From positions 1-6,016 of the forward strand of contig CAMGDK010000092.1 of the NCBI GenBank assembly GCA_946042285.1: a stretch of 6,016 bases of DNA, in the 5' to 3' direction. The stretch is from an uncultured Clostridia bacterium. GTDB taxonomy: Bacteria > Bacillota > Clostridia > Oscillospirales > Acutalibacteraceae. This document shows positions 5,225 through 6,016 of this stretch, one piece after another. A model generated the notes under the pieces. It was not told where the DNA came from and ran no database searches. It was given only the letters and a program-made list of their open reading frames with translations. Every line of letters starts with the position of its first letter. Position 1 is the stretch's first letter. The translations under genes were made by a program, and so were the position numbers.

Positions 5225-6016
5225 ATATTTCCATCAAAATAGGCAGTATCATAGGACTGCGTTTTGTCTTTTCGTACATTAAACGGGAAACCTCGTCTTT
5301 AAGCTTTGTCTTTACCGTGTTCCAATCTCTGCAATTACTGTCGTAGCATTCATCAATAATTCTGCACGACAAATCCCTTGCGGCATGCATGAGTGCCTCA
5401 TTCTCCCTCACATATACAAATCCTCTTGAAACAACATCGGGACCGCTTACAACATAGCCTGAAGCATTGTCAATTGTTGCAACAATTATGATGATACCAT
5501 CCTGTGACAAATGCTTACGGTCGTTAAGCACGATATTACCGACATCGCCTACACCGAGACCATCGACATATATTTCTCCCGACGGCACCTTGCTGTCATA
5601 TTTAATTTCTTCTTGATTTATCTTAATTCTTTCACCAATATTTCCAACATAAATATTGTCGGGATGAATACCCATTGACAGAGCAAGATTTGCATGCTTT
5701 TGAAGATGCTTTTGCTCACCGTGAACAGGAATGAAGTATTTAGGCTTAACAAGTCCCATCATAAGCTTTAACTCTTCCTGGCAAGCGTGACCGGAAACAT
5801 GAACATCATACATCTTTTCGTAGATGACCTCGACGCCGTGCTTCATAAGCTCGTTAACGACATTACCAACCATTTTTTCGTTACCGGGAATAGGTGTAGC
5901 CGAAATAATAACATAGTCGTTTGGTGAAAGCGTAACCTTTCTATGCTCTCCAAAGGCAATTTTAGTAAGGGCAGACATAGGCTCGCCCTGTGAACCTGTT
6001 GTTATAATTACAAGCT
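5223..6016 (-). CDS. rnj: Ribonuclease J, C-terminal part (5' end beyond window)
   Basis: This is the C-terminal 263 residues of ribonuclease J, a metallo-beta-lactamase/beta-CASP enzyme with endonuclease and 5'-3' exonuclease activity in mRNA decay and rRNA maturation. The reading frame stays open to the right edge. The 12 residues before the first visible methionine read LVIITTGSQGEP, and TGSQGEPMSAL is a conserved internal RNase J motif, so that methionine (ATG ending at 5978) is not the start. In fragment numbering, the beta-CASP motif HVSGHA is at 72-77 and PVHGE, with its metal-site histidine, at 96-100. The C-terminal block GPDVVSRGFVYVRE is at 191-204, and the protein ends in the family-typical KRSPMILPILMEI. 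RNase J is usually about 550 residues, so roughly half is missing, including the HxHxDH zinc motif. The stop codon TAG is embedded in the rplI ribosome binding site, which implies coupling. Which paralogue (J1 or J2) cannot be decided. Confidence 0.95.
   Translation of the reverse strand, partial: LVIITTGSQGEPMSALTKIAFGEHRKVTLSPNDYVIISATPIPGNEKMVGNVVNELMKHGVEVIYEKMYDVHVSGHACQEELKLMMGLVKPKYFIPVHGEQKHLQKHANLALSMGIHPDNIYVGNIGERIKINQEEIKYDSKVPSGEIYVDGLGVGDVGNIVLNDRKHLSQDGIIIIVATIDNASGYVVSGPDVVSRGFVYVRENEALMHAARDLSCRIIDECYDSNCRDWNTVKTKLKDEVSRLMYEKTKRSPMILPILMEI

Noticed and set aside
5223..5978. Treating the methionine at 5978 as the start of a 251-residue protein
   Set aside because: The frame is open to the right edge and the preceding residues TTGSQGEP complete a conserved internal RNase J motif, so the gene is cut by the window edge.

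Overview
This window holds part of a chromosomal housekeeping operon from a low-to-moderate GC Gram-positive bacterium. The most likely source is an anaerobic Clostridia member of the Ruminococcaceae/Oscillospiraceae type. The basis is the mix of gene content (RNase J, rplI, a replicative DnaB helicase, tilS and ftsH together), strong AGGAGG-type ribosome binding sites, tight gene packing and Firmicutes-like protein sequences. The species cannot be named from this stretch alone.

All five genes lie on the minus strand and are read from right to left: the C-terminal half of ribonuclease J (cut by the right edge), rplI (ribosomal protein L9), dnaB (replicative helicase), tilS (tRNA-Ile lysidine synthetase) and ftsH (membrane AAA+ metalloprotease). 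The junctions are 12 nt (rnj/rplI), 3 nt (rplI/dnaB), an 11-nt overlap (dnaB/tilS) and a 4-nt ATGA overlap (tilS/ftsH). Between the first and last gene there is no room for a separate promoter, so the set is almost certainly one transcript with translational coupling. A possible weak internal promoter lies inside dnaB.

The operon ends with an intrinsic terminator hairpin whose 3-nt loop is exactly the ftsH stop codon. Beyond it are about 90 bases of non-coding DNA holding a second, palindromic hairpin followed by a T-rich tract. That hairpin is either a back-up terminator or a copy of a dispersed palindromic repeat.

Functionally the genes cover RNA turnover (RNase J), translation (L9, and TilS for AUA decoding), chromosome replication (DnaB) and membrane protein quality control (FtsH). 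In Bacillus subtilis the rplI-dnaB pair and the tilS-ftsH pair sit in two separate neighbourhoods. Here they are joined, and hpt, which usually lies between tilS and ftsH, is absent. I found no mobile element, CRISPR array, RNA gene, toxin or defence system. The notable points are small-scale: the stop-codon-in-loop terminator, the tilS start, and gene order.
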